Of a stretch of DNA of 32,507 nucleotides, positions 8,193-15,818 are shown piece by piece (the first letter of the stretch is position 1; every line of letters begins with the position of its first letter). Origin of the DNA: Candidatus Poribacteria bacterium (lineage in GTDB: Bacteria; Poribacteria; DTPJ01; WJIO01). The translations under genes were made by a program, and so were the position numbers. The notes under the pieces were generated by a model. It was not told where the DNA came from and ran no database searches. It saw nothing but the letters and a program-made list of their open reading frames with translations. Where the stretch lies: contig WJIO01000394.1 in NCBI GenBank assembly GCA_014730235.1, positions 1 through 32,507 on the forward strand, given 5' to 3'.

Positions 8193-8846
8193 CTAAAATT
8201 TTGTTTCAGCCCATGATATTATATGTTTATTTATAACACTTACAGCTTTTTCTACCTCTATTTCCTTATCTTCAAAGAATTTGAAATCATCAATCCAGAA
8301 ATCCACATCTGACTGGGCTATGCACAAACCGACCCGGACTTCTTCAAGCCAATTTTTATATTCCAGAACAAACGAATGCTTGTATTCCTTCCATTCTAGG
8401 CTGTCAAGGATTATGGTTTCGGTATAAAATCCAGGCCATTCTTCATCCGGGGATTGTATGCTTATATCTACCTTCCGGCTTTGCCCTTGATTACTATCAA
8501 TTTTTGCCCAGAAGGATACAGTATAAGTCTTGTCATTTTCTGCTGGCACAAATTCATGTCTTAGTTTGGTATGGCATGGAATACCTGTGGATACCAAGCT
8601 GATAACTTTCAGACTATTACCACCTGTATGAGCTATGGAATCATCTGCTTCAAAGCGATACTCGCTTTCGTCGCATCCTCAGCCACCTTTTTCCAATGCC
8701 CATTCCTTCGCCTCCTGACCGACTTCATCATCTTCAAAATTGCTGTTTAACAGACGATTTTCCCCTAATTCCCATGTATAGCCTGAATTAGTCAGGTATA
8801 ATGGGATAAGGATAAATGTCAATATCAATACAATATACTTTTTCAT
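8193..8846 (-). CDS. Secreted carbohydrate-binding-like protein interrupted by an in-frame TGA
   Basis: The frame opens with ATG at 8846 (ribosome site AGGA seven bases upstream), a signal peptide (MKKYIVLILTFILIPLYL), and runs for 217 codons with one TGA at 8679-8681 (codon 56). Sequence on both sides reads as one CBM4/9-like beta-sandwich: LLNSNFED, then AHTGGNSLKV, TYTVSFWAKID and VDFWIDDFKF. The gene follows the kinase stop by 15 nt and seems to be the last of that operon. The TGA may be a nonsense mutation of Trp (TGG), a sequencing error, or recoded selenocysteine. A 7-bp hairpin just after it suits the last idea. An internal start at 8597 would give only a 134-residue fragment without a signal peptide. 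Binding target unknown. Confidence 0.65.
8652..8668 (-). promoter_or_regulatory. SECIS-like hairpin just downstream of the in-frame TGA
   Basis: On the minus strand, AAAGCGA - GTA - TCGCTTT forms a perfect 7-bp stem with a three-base loop that begins with G. The loop starts 17 nt after the TGA. Three more pairs (TGC with GCA) can form below an internal loop. Bacterial SECIS elements are short stem-loops right after the UGA with a G at the start of the apical loop, so the form fits. There is no bulged U as in the E. coli fdhF element. It may also be chance. Confidence 0.3.
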
Positions 8847-8861
8847 TCTATATTCCTGATC

Positions 8862-10862
8862 TTACACAATCTCAGTTGCTGGTAAGTAAATATTAAACGT
8901 CGTGCCTTTGTTTACCTGGGATTCAACTTCCATATATCCTTTATGGTTTTTTATGATTGAATAACATACGGCCAATCCCAGACCACTTCCGGTTTGTTTT
9001 GTGGTGAAATATGGCTCAAATATCTTATCAATATACTGCTCAGGTATACCTATGCCTTCATCTTGTAGAGATATTTTAATATACCTGTCATTCTCCAGAG
9101 GAAGATCGTGATCACCTTTTAATTCAATATTTTCTGTAAATACTTTAAATATCCCACCATCGGGCATGGCCTGTTTTGCATTTATGGTCAGATTGCTCAT
9201 AACCTGCTGAATTTGTCCCGGATCAGCTTCTATGGACCATATATCATCAGTCAGATAATAAACAGGTGAGACATTAGAACCGCTTAAAGCCAGATTTACC
9301 GATTCTTCAAGTAAATCATTTATGTATATATTTTGCTTAATGGGAAGTCCGCCCTTAGAAAATGTCAACAGTCTTTTGGTTAAAGATTGAGCACTTATGG
9401 ATGCTCTTTCTGCTTTGGTAAGTCTGTCCAGAGCCTTTTCTGTAGATTTATTTGATTCAATATAGTAACTGGCCAGGGATATATTTCCCAGTATCCCGGC
9501 CAAGTAATTATTGAAATCATGGGCGATTCCACCGGCAAGAACACCGATGGATTCCAGCCTTTCGACTTTCTGTATCTCTTTCTCCAATTTCAGCTTTTCT
9601 GTTACATCCCGAAAAACCAGAACAACACCGACTAGACTTCCATCATTGTGGAATATTGGGGCGCCGCTATCGGCAACTATTCTTTCTGTACCATCTTTTG
9701 AAATGAGGATCGTATTTTCAAAAACATTAACGATCTTACCTGTCTCTATAACTTCATATACCGGATTATCACAGACATCCCTCTGATTTTCGCTTTTAAT
9801 ATGAAATATATCATCCAGTTCTTTTCCGACAGCCTCTTCAGTTTTCCATCCGGTTAATTTTTCCGCAATACCATTCATCAAAACCACTTTGCAGTCTAAA
9901 TCTGTTGCAATTACACCATCACCGATGGATCTGAGTGTTACAGCTAACCTTTCCCGCTCATCCAGAATTTCATCTTCCATTTGTTTTCGCTCTATGGCTG
10001 AAGCCAGGACATTGGCAACGGATTGGAGAAAATTAAGGTCATTTCTGGTAAATTCTCGCTTTTGAGTATAGTATAACCCAAGTATGCCGTAAATTTTCGC
10101 GTGGTCTTTAACTACTATATTCACACCGCTCGATATATCATATTCAGCAAAAGGATCGGGTATATCCATATTGTGTAAAATATTATCCCCGAAATTAAAT
10201 GACAAAGGTGTATACAAAAGGAAATCATAACCTTTTCCTTTTGCTTCATCTATATTAATTTCCAGATTATCAGACTCCCAACCCATGCCATATTCAAGTG
10301 AAAATACTGATTTATGCTTTATAAATTTGAAAAAGCCCAAATATTCAGCTTTCATTGTCTGAGAAATAAGCTCAATTATATGACGGGTTAAGGTAGGAAT
10401 ATCAGTTCCTGATAAAGCTAACTGACCTGATTCGGCAATGGCTTCATTCTGTTGTGATCTGATTTTTACCTCTGTTTGAGCGGCTTTTAATCTCAACATG
10501 GCATCCACCCTGGCCAGAAGTTCCTTATTGGAAATTGGCCTGGCAATATAGCCATCTGCACCTATTTCCAAACCATTGGCCTGGGCTTCAGAGGATGTTC
10601 TCAGGCTGGAAAGAAGTATTACATAGGTTTCTGAAAAGCGGGGAGCAGATTTAATTTGTTTACATAGCTCAAAGCCATCTTCATCAGGTAAAATAACGTC
10701 CAAAAGTATGAGGTCTGGTTCATATTCTTCAAGTATTTTCATACATCCCTGACCATTTTTCGCTCCCAAAACCTCATGGCCAGCATTTTTCAATATTCTC
10801 AACATACCGTTAAGCAAATGATTATCATCGTCAACAGCAAGTATTTTAGCTTTGTGGCTCAT
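8862..10862 (-). CDS. Receiver-GAF-PAS-histidine kinase hybrid sensor
   Basis: From the preferred ATG at 10862 (GAGG and AGGA just upstream) the protein has 666 residues. An in-frame start at 10898 would add 12 residues and overlap the upstream gene. Domains in order: receiver (about 6-125, phosphoacceptor Asp55 in LILLDVILPDEDG); GAF-like (about 140-295); PAS (about 305-425, GDGVIATDLDCKVVLMNG); dimerisation/phosphoacceptor domain with His448 in GGIAHDFNN; and HATPase (about 540-665, with NLTINAKQAM and GSGLGLAVCYSI). The AHDFNN type of H-box is common in NtrB-like kinases. It has no membrane segment, so it should be cytosolic and could take phosphate from the preceding hybrid kinase through its N-terminal receiver. 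No DNA-binding output domain is present in the operon. Confidence 0.9.
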   Translation of the reverse strand: MSHKAKILAVDDDNHLLNGMLRILKNAGHEVLGAKNGQGCMKILEEYEPDLILLDVILPDEDGFELCKQIKSAPRFSETYVILLSSLRTSSEAQANGLEIGADGYIARPISNKELLARVDAMLRLKAAQTEVKIRSQQNEAIAESGQLALSGTDIPTLTRHIIELISQTMKAEYLGFFKFIKHKSVFSLEYGMGWESDNLEINIDEAKGKGYDFLLYTPLSFNFGDNILHNMDIPDPFAEYDISSGVNIVVKDHAKIYGILGLYYTQKREFTRNDLNFLQSVANVLASAIERKQMEDEILDERERLAVTLRSIGDGVIATDLDCKVVLMNGIAEKLTGWKTEEAVGKELDDIFHIKSENQRDVCDNPVYEVIETGKIVNVFENTILISKDGTERIVADSGAPIFHNDGSLVGVVLVFRDVTEKLKLEKEIQKVERLESIGVLAGGIAHDFNNYLAGILGNISLASYYIESNKSTEKALDRLTKAERASISAQSLTKRLLTFSKGGLPIKQNIYINDLLEESVNLALSGSNVSPVYYLTDDIWSIEADPGQIQQVMSNLTINAKQAMPDGGIFKVFTENIELKGDHDLPLENDRYIKISLQDEGIGIPEQYIDKIFEPYFTTKQTGSGLGLAVCYSIIKNHKGYMEVESQVNKGTTFNIYLPATEIV

Positions 10863-10872
10863 ATTCCTTGCC

Positions 10873-12522
10873 TCATTCAGAATCACTTTGATTGACAATT
10901 ATTGAAGACCACTTCTCAATAACTTCCTTTAGGTCTTCCTTATTAACTGGTTTACTGACAAAATCCTGCATTCCTGCTTCGAAACATTGATTGTTATCTT
11001 CTGCTGCAATACTGGCGGTCATGGCCAATATCACCGGTTGTTTTTCCTCAGGACAATTACTGCGTATATGTCTTGTAGCTTCCAGACCATTCATTTCTGG
11101 CATGTGAATATCCATGAGTATCAGGTTATATTCTTTTTTTTCTATTAAATCCAGGACTTCTTTTCCGTTACTCGCTGCATCTGCCTGATAACCCAGCTTT
11201 TCCAGAAGTCTTAATCCCAGTTTCTGGTTGATTTTACTATCGTCAGCAAGGAGTATTTTTATGTCTTGTATTTGTTGTTTAATAATATCCTGGTTTTGCG
11301 GTTGTTTTACCGGTTGCTGATAATTTTCAGGTAATGGTAATGTAAAATGAAACGTGGAACCTTTACCAACTTCGCTTTCCACCCATATTCTGCCTTTATG
11401 GCCCTCAACTATTCTTGCAGCAATTACAAGTCCCAAACCTGTGCTTTTTTCTCCTGCTGTACTCTTTACGCTTGTTTTTACAAAGGGTTTAAACAGCTTT
11501 TCAATATCTTCATCAGGTATCCCCTGCCCTTGGTCCTTAACGGATATAATAATTTCTTCTTCTTTTTTATCTATTTTAACTAATACTCTGGTCTCCGGGT
11601 GTGAGTATTTGATGGCGTTGCTTATCAGGTTATTAAGAACCTGTTCAATTTTACCCGGATCAATCTCCATCTCAGGTATTTCCTCAGCACTTTGAAAATC
11701 AAGCTCTATCTGTTTTCTGGAGGCCAGAATTTTATTGAGAGATATGTTTTTAGATATTAGTTCAACGATATTTGTTGGCTTTGTATTAAGCTGTAAATTC
11801 CCGGATTCTATCTTGGTGATATCCAGAAGTTCTTCCACCATTTGCAGCATAAACTGGCTTGAGGACTTAATGGTTGATAAGAATTCCGAATGTTCATCAC
11901 TTAAAACATTAGATGCTTCGTCCAGAACAAAATCGCTATACATCATTATAACGCCAAGGGGATTACGAAGGTCGTGGGCAGCCATACCCAGGAACTGGTT
12001 TTTCAACTCATTAAGCCGTTCAAGTTGTATGTTCTTTTTTGTTAATTCCCGCTGCATATTGACAAGTTCGTTATTCAAGCGGCTAATCTCATCAAATAGA
12101 GGATTTTCATCTTTTGCTTCCGACTGGGAAGTCCTGATCTGGTCTTTCACTGCGACACGAAGGGCATTTACCTGTTCATTGCTAATCTTCATAAGCTCTT
12201 CATATAGGGTAAGAACTTCGGTGCTGTTTCTTGCGCCTACAATCAAAATACTATCATTAACAACAACTCCGGCAAAATGAAGGGCTGTAATCTGTCCCGC
12301 AATATTAACATTTAGTTCCCAGTCAAACACCGCTTCACTTTGTCTTATCTCTTCAAGAAATTTGAGACATTTACCAAGGCTGTCCTGACTGACCATGAAG
12401 GTAATGGATTTACCATATATGGATTCATCGGTTATACCAAATTTATCCATTATAATCTTTTGAACTTCACCATCATGGGTGCAAAGAATAGCAATTCCGG
12501 GGGTTTTCTTATCTTCATTCAT
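10873..12522 (-). CDS. Hybrid histidine kinase (sensor, HisKA, HATPase, receiver)
   Basis: The 549-residue cytosolic protein has an N-terminal PAS-like sensor region (about 5-115), a coiled coil (about 140-178), HisKA with His183 in AAHDLRNPLG, HATPase (N-box NLISNAIKYSH at about 298-308, DQGQGIPDED, STGLGLVIA) and a C-terminal receiver (about 420-540, acceptor Asp471 in LILMDIHMPEMNG, conserved Lys in FVSKPVN). It starts one base after the stop of the cobalamin-binding gene, which indicates tight coupling. I infer that the B12 protein supplies or modulates its input, because the operon order matches sensor then kinase. The stop lies 10 nt upstream of the next gene's preferred start. Confidence 0.93.
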   Translation of the reverse strand: MNEDKKTPGIAILCTHDGEVQKIIMDKFGITDESIYGKSITFMVSQDSLGKCLKFLEEIRQSEAVFDWELNVNIAGQITALHFAGVVVNDSILIVGARNSTEVLTLYEELMKISNEQVNALRVAVKDQIRTSQSEAKDENPLFDEISRLNNELVNMQRELTKKNIQLERLNELKNQFLGMAAHDLRNPLGVIMMYSDFVLDEASNVLSDEHSEFLSTIKSSSQFMLQMVEELLDITKIESGNLQLNTKPTNIVELISKNISLNKILASRKQIELDFQSAEEIPEMEIDPGKIEQVLNNLISNAIKYSHPETRVLVKIDKKEEEIIISVKDQGQGIPDEDIEKLFKPFVKTSVKSTAGEKSTGLGLVIAARIVEGHKGRIWVESEVGKGSTFHFTLPLPENYQQPVKQPQNQDIIKQQIQDIKILLADDSKINQKLGLRLLEKLGYQADAASNGKEVLDLIEKKEYNLILMDIHMPEMNGLEATRHIRSNCPEEKQPVILAMTASIAAEDNNQCFEAGMQDFVSKPVNKEDLKEVIEKWSSIIVNQSDSE

Positions 12523-12523
12523 T

Positions 12524-13591
12524 TTAATTCTGTTCTGATACTAATGCGCTTGCGGTTGCTATGGCTTCCTGAGCATCTCTGGCATATCCGTCTGCGCCGA
12601 CTTGCTTCCATAGATCTGATGCTGCGTTGAAGGGATAACCACCAACCATAATCTTTACATTGCTTCCTATATCCGAAGCCCGAACAGCCTCTATAATATT
12701 ATTTAGCATATTCATATGAAAGGTAATTGTAACCGATAGCCCCAGTATATCTGCTTCCTGATCCCTTGTAGTCTGTAGTATGCTTTGAATAGGGGTATTA
12801 GCTCCCAGGTAATATGTATCCCAACCCTCCATCTCGAAGAAATCGGCTACCATTCGGATGCCAATTTCGTGAAGTTCCTCACCAACGCATGCCCCGACAA
12901 ATTTAAGCCCGTTTTTATCTGTGGAAAATATATAGGGATAAAGCTGAGACATAATAAGCTGAGTCGCCGCTGTGCAGTAGTGTTCCTGGGCAACGGTTAT
13001 CTTATTCGTCTGCCATAGCCTTCCTATTTCATGTTGAGACCTCTGGAAAACATACATATATATGTTTTTAATGCTGGTTCCATTTTCGACAGCTTTAATT
13101 ATCATCTGGCTTGCGTCATTGCGATCACCTTTTAGCAGAGCATCAAGGTATTTTTTTGCCAGATCGGATAAGGGCATTTCATCCTCTATAAAGGATGGGA
13201 TTGATGATGGTAATTTTGATATTTGTTGAATACCTGAATCCAGGTAAGGTAAACTTATGGATTTATATTCATCTGGCAAAAATTTATTGAGGGTATCCCG
13301 GATACACTTAAAAGTCATGGGTAATCCTTCATCAGGGAATTTCAATTCCGTAAAAAGCACTTTTAACCATGCGATATAATCCATCAGGAGTGACTGGTTT
13401 GAATTGGATATTGCCTCGTTGATATAGGAAAGATGATATTTAACGTCCTTTATGCTTCTGCGATATCCCGCTTCACCGTATTTTTCCCATATTTCCGGCT
13501 GCAATTCATACTGATGCTTAACTGATTCTTCCGCTATTTCATCACTTCGTTCTTCTATAAAATCAACACAATCCTTTACGACTTTATTCAT
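12524..13591 (-). CDS. Cobalamin-binding protein with CarH-type Wx9EH motif
   Basis: The start at 13591 is chosen because GGAGG lies seven bases upstream; an earlier in-frame start at 13621 has no such site. The 355-residue protein has an alpha-helical N-terminal domain of unknown type (1-130), a four-helix B12 cap (about 140-225) and a Rossmann-like B12-binding domain (about 228-350). The cap carries Trp193, nine residues, then Glu203-His204, the Wx9EH motif known from adenosylcobalamin photoreceptors of the CarH/LitR type. The binding loop is ELHEIG (a Glu variant of DxHxxG, His241 as candidate cobalt ligand), followed by GLSVT and VGGYPF. There is no MerR DNA-binding domain. Its place at the head of a kinase operon suggests it senses B12 or light for the kinases. 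A B12-dependent enzyme subunit is the alternative. Confidence 0.85.
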   Translation of the reverse strand: MNKVVKDCVDFIEERSDEIAEESVKHQYELQPEIWEKYGEAGYRRSIKDVKYHLSYINEAISNSNQSLLMDYIAWLKVLFTELKFPDEGLPMTFKCIRDTLNKFLPDEYKSISLPYLDSGIQQISKLPSSIPSFIEDEMPLSDLAKKYLDALLKGDRNDASQMIIKAVENGTSIKNIYMYVFQRSQHEIGRLWQTNKITVAQEHYCTAATQLIMSQLYPYIFSTDKNGLKFVGACVGEELHEIGIRMVADFFEMEGWDTYYLGANTPIQSILQTTRDQEADILGLSVTITFHMNMLNNIIEAVRASDIGSNVKIMVGGYPFNAASDLWKQVGADGYARDAQEAIATASALVSEQN

Positions 13592-13651
13592 GAGAGTACC
13601 TCCAAAAATATTATAAAACAATTGTTTATTTATCGCACTCTCCCTATATAT

Positions 13652-13770
13652 AATCGTTAAAAAATGAGGCTCTTCCGAATTGAGTGTGGAAATAATTTAA
13701 AAAATTTCTAAGCATGTCATTACTGCGAAAGCAGGAATGACAACTAAATTATATCCATTTTTTAACGATT
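13652..13770. repeat. Inverted-repeat element enclosing a TCATTCCTGC-type hairpin
   Basis: AATCGTTAAAAAATG (13652-13666) is exactly complementary to CATTTTTTAACGATT (13756-13770). Inside are GGCTCTTCCGAATTGAGTGT (13669-13688), like the terminal repeat of the 216-346 and 27757-28015 elements, and a hairpin at 13715-13742 (TGTCATTACTGC / GCAGGAATGACA, one mismatch, loop GAAA). Confidence 0.65.
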
Positions 13771-13826
13771 ACTTATATATGAATTTTATCAGACTTTCGT
13801 TTAATTATCAATAAGCAAGTTTAACC

Positions 13827-13960
13827 GGAACCTGTCCCAAATTAGTAGGTTAAGATTTTTGGTTATTTTGGCTTAAGTTTGGAAATATTAAAACGGAAAG
13901 GCTCAGCAGGAGCTTCGCTCTCCCGAATTGTGAATAACCTACTAATTTGGAACAGATTCC
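13827..13960. repeat. 134-bp MITE-like element with 26-bp terminal inverted repeats
   Basis: The left arm 13827-13852 and right arm 13935-13960 are complementary over 26 positions with two mismatches; both contain CCAAATTAGTAGGTTA or its complement. The core has no reading frame. It sits just upstream of the aldolase promoter. Confidence 0.7.
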
Positions 13961-13995
13961 TTGGTTACTTCTTTATATACTTGTTTCGGAGTTTG

Positions 13996-14004
13996 TGTTA
14001 TAAT
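13996..14004 (+). promoter_or_regulatory. Extended -10 promoter for the aldolase gene
   Basis: TGTTATAAT is a perfect extended -10 sequence. No strong -35 is present at 16-18 nt upstream, as often found with extended -10 promoters. Transcription would begin near 14011, leaving a leader of about 50 nt with GGAG before the ATG at 14060. Confidence 0.5.
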
Positions 14005-14059
14005 TTGGTAGATTATCGGATAAGAGTATAATTTCAAATTTCTAACTGGAGCTAAAATC

Positions 14060-14824
14060 ATGGAAAATCACATGAAATCAAAGCTTAAGGCAGGAAAAAC
14101 TGTTATAGGTTCGTTTTTAAAGATTACAGATCCAGCGGTTATAGAGATAATGGGAAGGGCTGGTTTTGATTTCGGAATAATTGATATGGAACACGGCCCT
14201 ATTGGCTATGAAACTGCTCAAAATCTTATCCGGGCGGCTGAAGTTGCGGGTATATGTCCTATTATCCGGGTTAGTGAAAACGATCCGGTATGTATTTTGC
14301 GCGCCCTTGATATAGGTGCTCAGGGAGTGGAAGTTCCCCAGATACGCAGCGCGAAGGATGCAAAGAAAACCGCTGAATCAGCCAGGTATTTCCCGGAGGG
14401 TAAAAGAGGGGTTTGTAGATACGTCAGAGCAGCCAGGTATTCTTCAATGGAACGTCAGGAATATTTCAGGAAGGCCAACGAAAGTGTTTTAACTATAGTA
14501 CATCTTGAAGGTATTGAAGCCATTGAAAACCTGGACAGCATAATGTCAGTTGATGGTGTAGATATCCTGTTTATCGGGCCTTATGATTTATCTCAATCGG
14601 TAGGAGTTCCCGGTCAGGTTTCCCATCCCTCAGTTATCGAGCAAATGGAAAAAGTAATAACCAGGGCCAAAGACGCAGATAAAATTGTTGGTACATTTGC
14701 TGATGATATATCAGCGGCTAAACGATGGCTGGATGTCGGGGTTATGTATGTGGCAATTTCTGTTGATGTGGGTATACTTTATGACGCTTGCAGGAATATG
14801 GTAACTGGTCTAGGATTGGAATAA
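14060..14824 (+). CDS. HpcH/HpaI aldolase family protein
   Basis: The 254-residue protein matches the class II (metal-dependent) pyruvate aldolases such as 2-dehydro-3-deoxyglucarate and 4-hydroxy-2-oxoheptanedioate aldolases. Motifs: FGIIDMEHGPI with the conserved Glu-His, ILRALDIGAQGVEVPQI, the metal-ligand glutamate in VHLEGIEAI, and DILFIGPYDLSQSVG. These enzymes reversibly split 2-keto-3-deoxy acids to pyruvate and an aldehyde in the cytosol. The ATG start has GGAG upstream. It stands alone on this strand, and its stop overlaps the DUF72 gene end by 15 nt on the opposite strand. The exact substrate cannot be assigned. Confidence 0.9.
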   Translation: MENHMKSKLKAGKTVIGSFLKITDPAVIEIMGRAGFDFGIIDMEHGPIGYETAQNLIRAAEVAGICPIIRVSENDPVCILRALDIGAQGVEVPQIRSAKDAKKTAESARYFPEGKRGVCRYVRAARYSSMERQEYFRKANESVLTIVHLEGIEAIENLDSIMSVDGVDILFIGPYDLSQSVGVPGQVSHPSVIEQMEKVITRAKDADKIVGTFADDISAAKRWLDVGVMYVAISVDVGILYDACRNMVTGLGLE

Positions 14825-15592
14825 ATCAGGTTGCAAAATGTCCTGCATATCTTTTGCATTTTTAGCGGCATGACCGGCATGACAGTTATTAAACATTAAA
14901 TATGTATCCCGGGTTGATACAGCCAGTTCCTTGATTTTAGGAACCCACTGTTGGATTTCTTCTTCTGAATAAAGGTAATTATATCTTTCAGATGAATCAC
15001 CTTCCCACCATTTTTCAGCATTTCTGCCATGAAACCTTACATAACCAATGCTGGATGTAACAGCTAATTCTGGTGGGATCAGACCGGGCAAATCCGGTTC
15101 ATCTACAGCACAGTAAGACATATCCAGACTTTTTAGAAAATCAAAGATAGGTTCTGAAATCCACGAATTATGTCTGAATTCCACTATTAAAGGATAATTT
15201 GTCAACCGATCTTTACAATTACTTAAATACCTTCTGTTATTTTCGGTATTTTTAAAAGACCAGGGAAATTGCAGGAGTAGCCCACCAAATTTCTTTGCTT
15301 CTATCAGGGGATTTATGGCTTTTTCAAACTCATCAAAGACTGATTTATTATCCTCTCTTTCATGAGTCATATTTTTGTTGGCTTTTACCGTAAAAAGGAA
15401 ATCTTTGGGAGTTTTTCCCGCCATTCGGGCAAAGGATTCAGGTTTAGGGATGCCATAATAGGTAGAGTTAATTTCTACTACTTTGAAAAACTGTGCATAA
15501 TATTCCAACATCTGATTGTTAGAGATATCATCAGGATAAAAATTTCCCTTCCAATCTCTAAAGCTGTATCCTGATGTACCTATATGGATCAT
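14810..15592 (-). CDS. DUF72 family protein (YecE-like)
   Basis: The 260-residue protein has the DUF72 hallmarks: IGTSGYSFRDWKG at the N-terminus, VEINSTYYG, FLFTVKANKNMTH, GGLLLQFPWSF, EFRHNSW, YVRFHGRN and a late MFNNCHAGHAAKNA. The fold is a TIM-barrel-like domain whose biochemical role is not established. I place the start at the ATG at 15592; the reading frame continues upstream through both tRNA genes, but that part is only translated tRNA sequence. No ribosome site is present in the 17 nt between the tRNA 3' end and the ATG, which is unusual. It is probably cotranscribed with the tRNAs. Confidence 0.9.
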   Translation of the reverse strand: MIHIGTSGYSFRDWKGNFYPDDISNNQMLEYYAQFFKVVEINSTYYGIPKPESFARMAGKTPKDFLFTVKANKNMTHEREDNKSVFDEFEKAINPLIEAKKFGGLLLQFPWSFKNTENNRRYLSNCKDRLTNYPLIVEFRHNSWISEPIFDFLKSLDMSYCAVDEPDLPGLIPPELAVTSSIGYVRFHGRNAEKWWEGDSSERYNYLYSEEEIQQWVPKIKELAVSTRDTYLMFNNCHAGHAAKNAKDMQDILQPDLFQS

Positions 15593-15609
15593 GATTTTGA
15601 CTTGAAAAA

Positions 15610-15684
15610 TGGTGGGGCGTACTGGATTTGAACCAGTGACATCCACCGTGTGAGGATGGCGCTCTACCGCTGAGCTAACGCCCC
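15610..15684 (-). tRNA. tRNA-Val (anticodon CAC)
   Basis: The cloverleaf can be folded by eye: acceptor GGGGCGT / ACGCCCC, D stem GCTC / GAGC, anticodon stem CCATC / GGTGG around loop CTCACAC (anticodon CAC), T stem ACTGG / CCAGT around TTCAAAT, discriminator A and an encoded CCA end (15610-15612). Confidence 0.93.
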
Positions 15685-15711
15685 CTGGAACGGAATGTTT
15701 TAAAAATAAAT

Positions 15712-15787
15712 TGGTGGGCCTAGTAGGATTTGAACCTACGACCTGCCGGTTATGAGCCGGAGGCTCTACCAACTGAGCTATAGGCCC
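15712..15787 (-). tRNA. tRNA with anticodon CAT (elongator Met or Ile2)
   Basis: Acceptor GGGCCTA / TAGGCCC, D stem GCTC / GAGC, anticodon loop CTCATAA (anticodon CAT), T stem GTAGG / CCTAC with TTCAAAT, and an encoded CCA. A paired G1-C72 end rules out the initiator. C4-G69 and C5-G68 pairs and the GGCTCATAACC loop context resemble tRNA-Ile2, whose C34 is changed to lysidine, so Ile2 is at least as likely as Met. Confidence 0.9.
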
Positions 15788-15818
15788 ACCACTAACCATT
15801 AATTATATTACGAAATTA

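Larger units (their letters stand above)
13592..14059. other. Divergent spacer rich in inverted repeats
   Basis: No gene is seen in 468 nt. The spacer separates the minus-strand signalling operon from the plus-strand aldolase. It contains an AT-rich inverted pair (13652-13666 / 13756-13770) that encloses a REP-like hairpin, a second 134-bp inverted-repeat element, and the aldolase promoter. Confidence 0.6.

Noticed and set aside
8193-8846. Genome-wide reassignment of TGA to Trp or Gly as explanation of the in-frame TGA
   Set aside because: Other genes in the window end cleanly with TGA (1771-1773, 23295-23297, 24441-24443), the last two at tight operon junctions, so TGA is a normal stop here.
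11347-12280. Plus-strand frames opposite the hybrid histidine kinase
   Set aside because: They are antisense to a gene with complete HisKA, HATPase and receiver motifs and look like reverse-complement shadow protein.
15593-15799. N-terminal extension of the DUF72 frame to 15799
   Set aside because: The extra 69 codons are the translation of the two tRNA genes (PIAQLVE..., SSAVERHPH...), a well-known artefact. DUF72 homology begins at the ATG at 15592.
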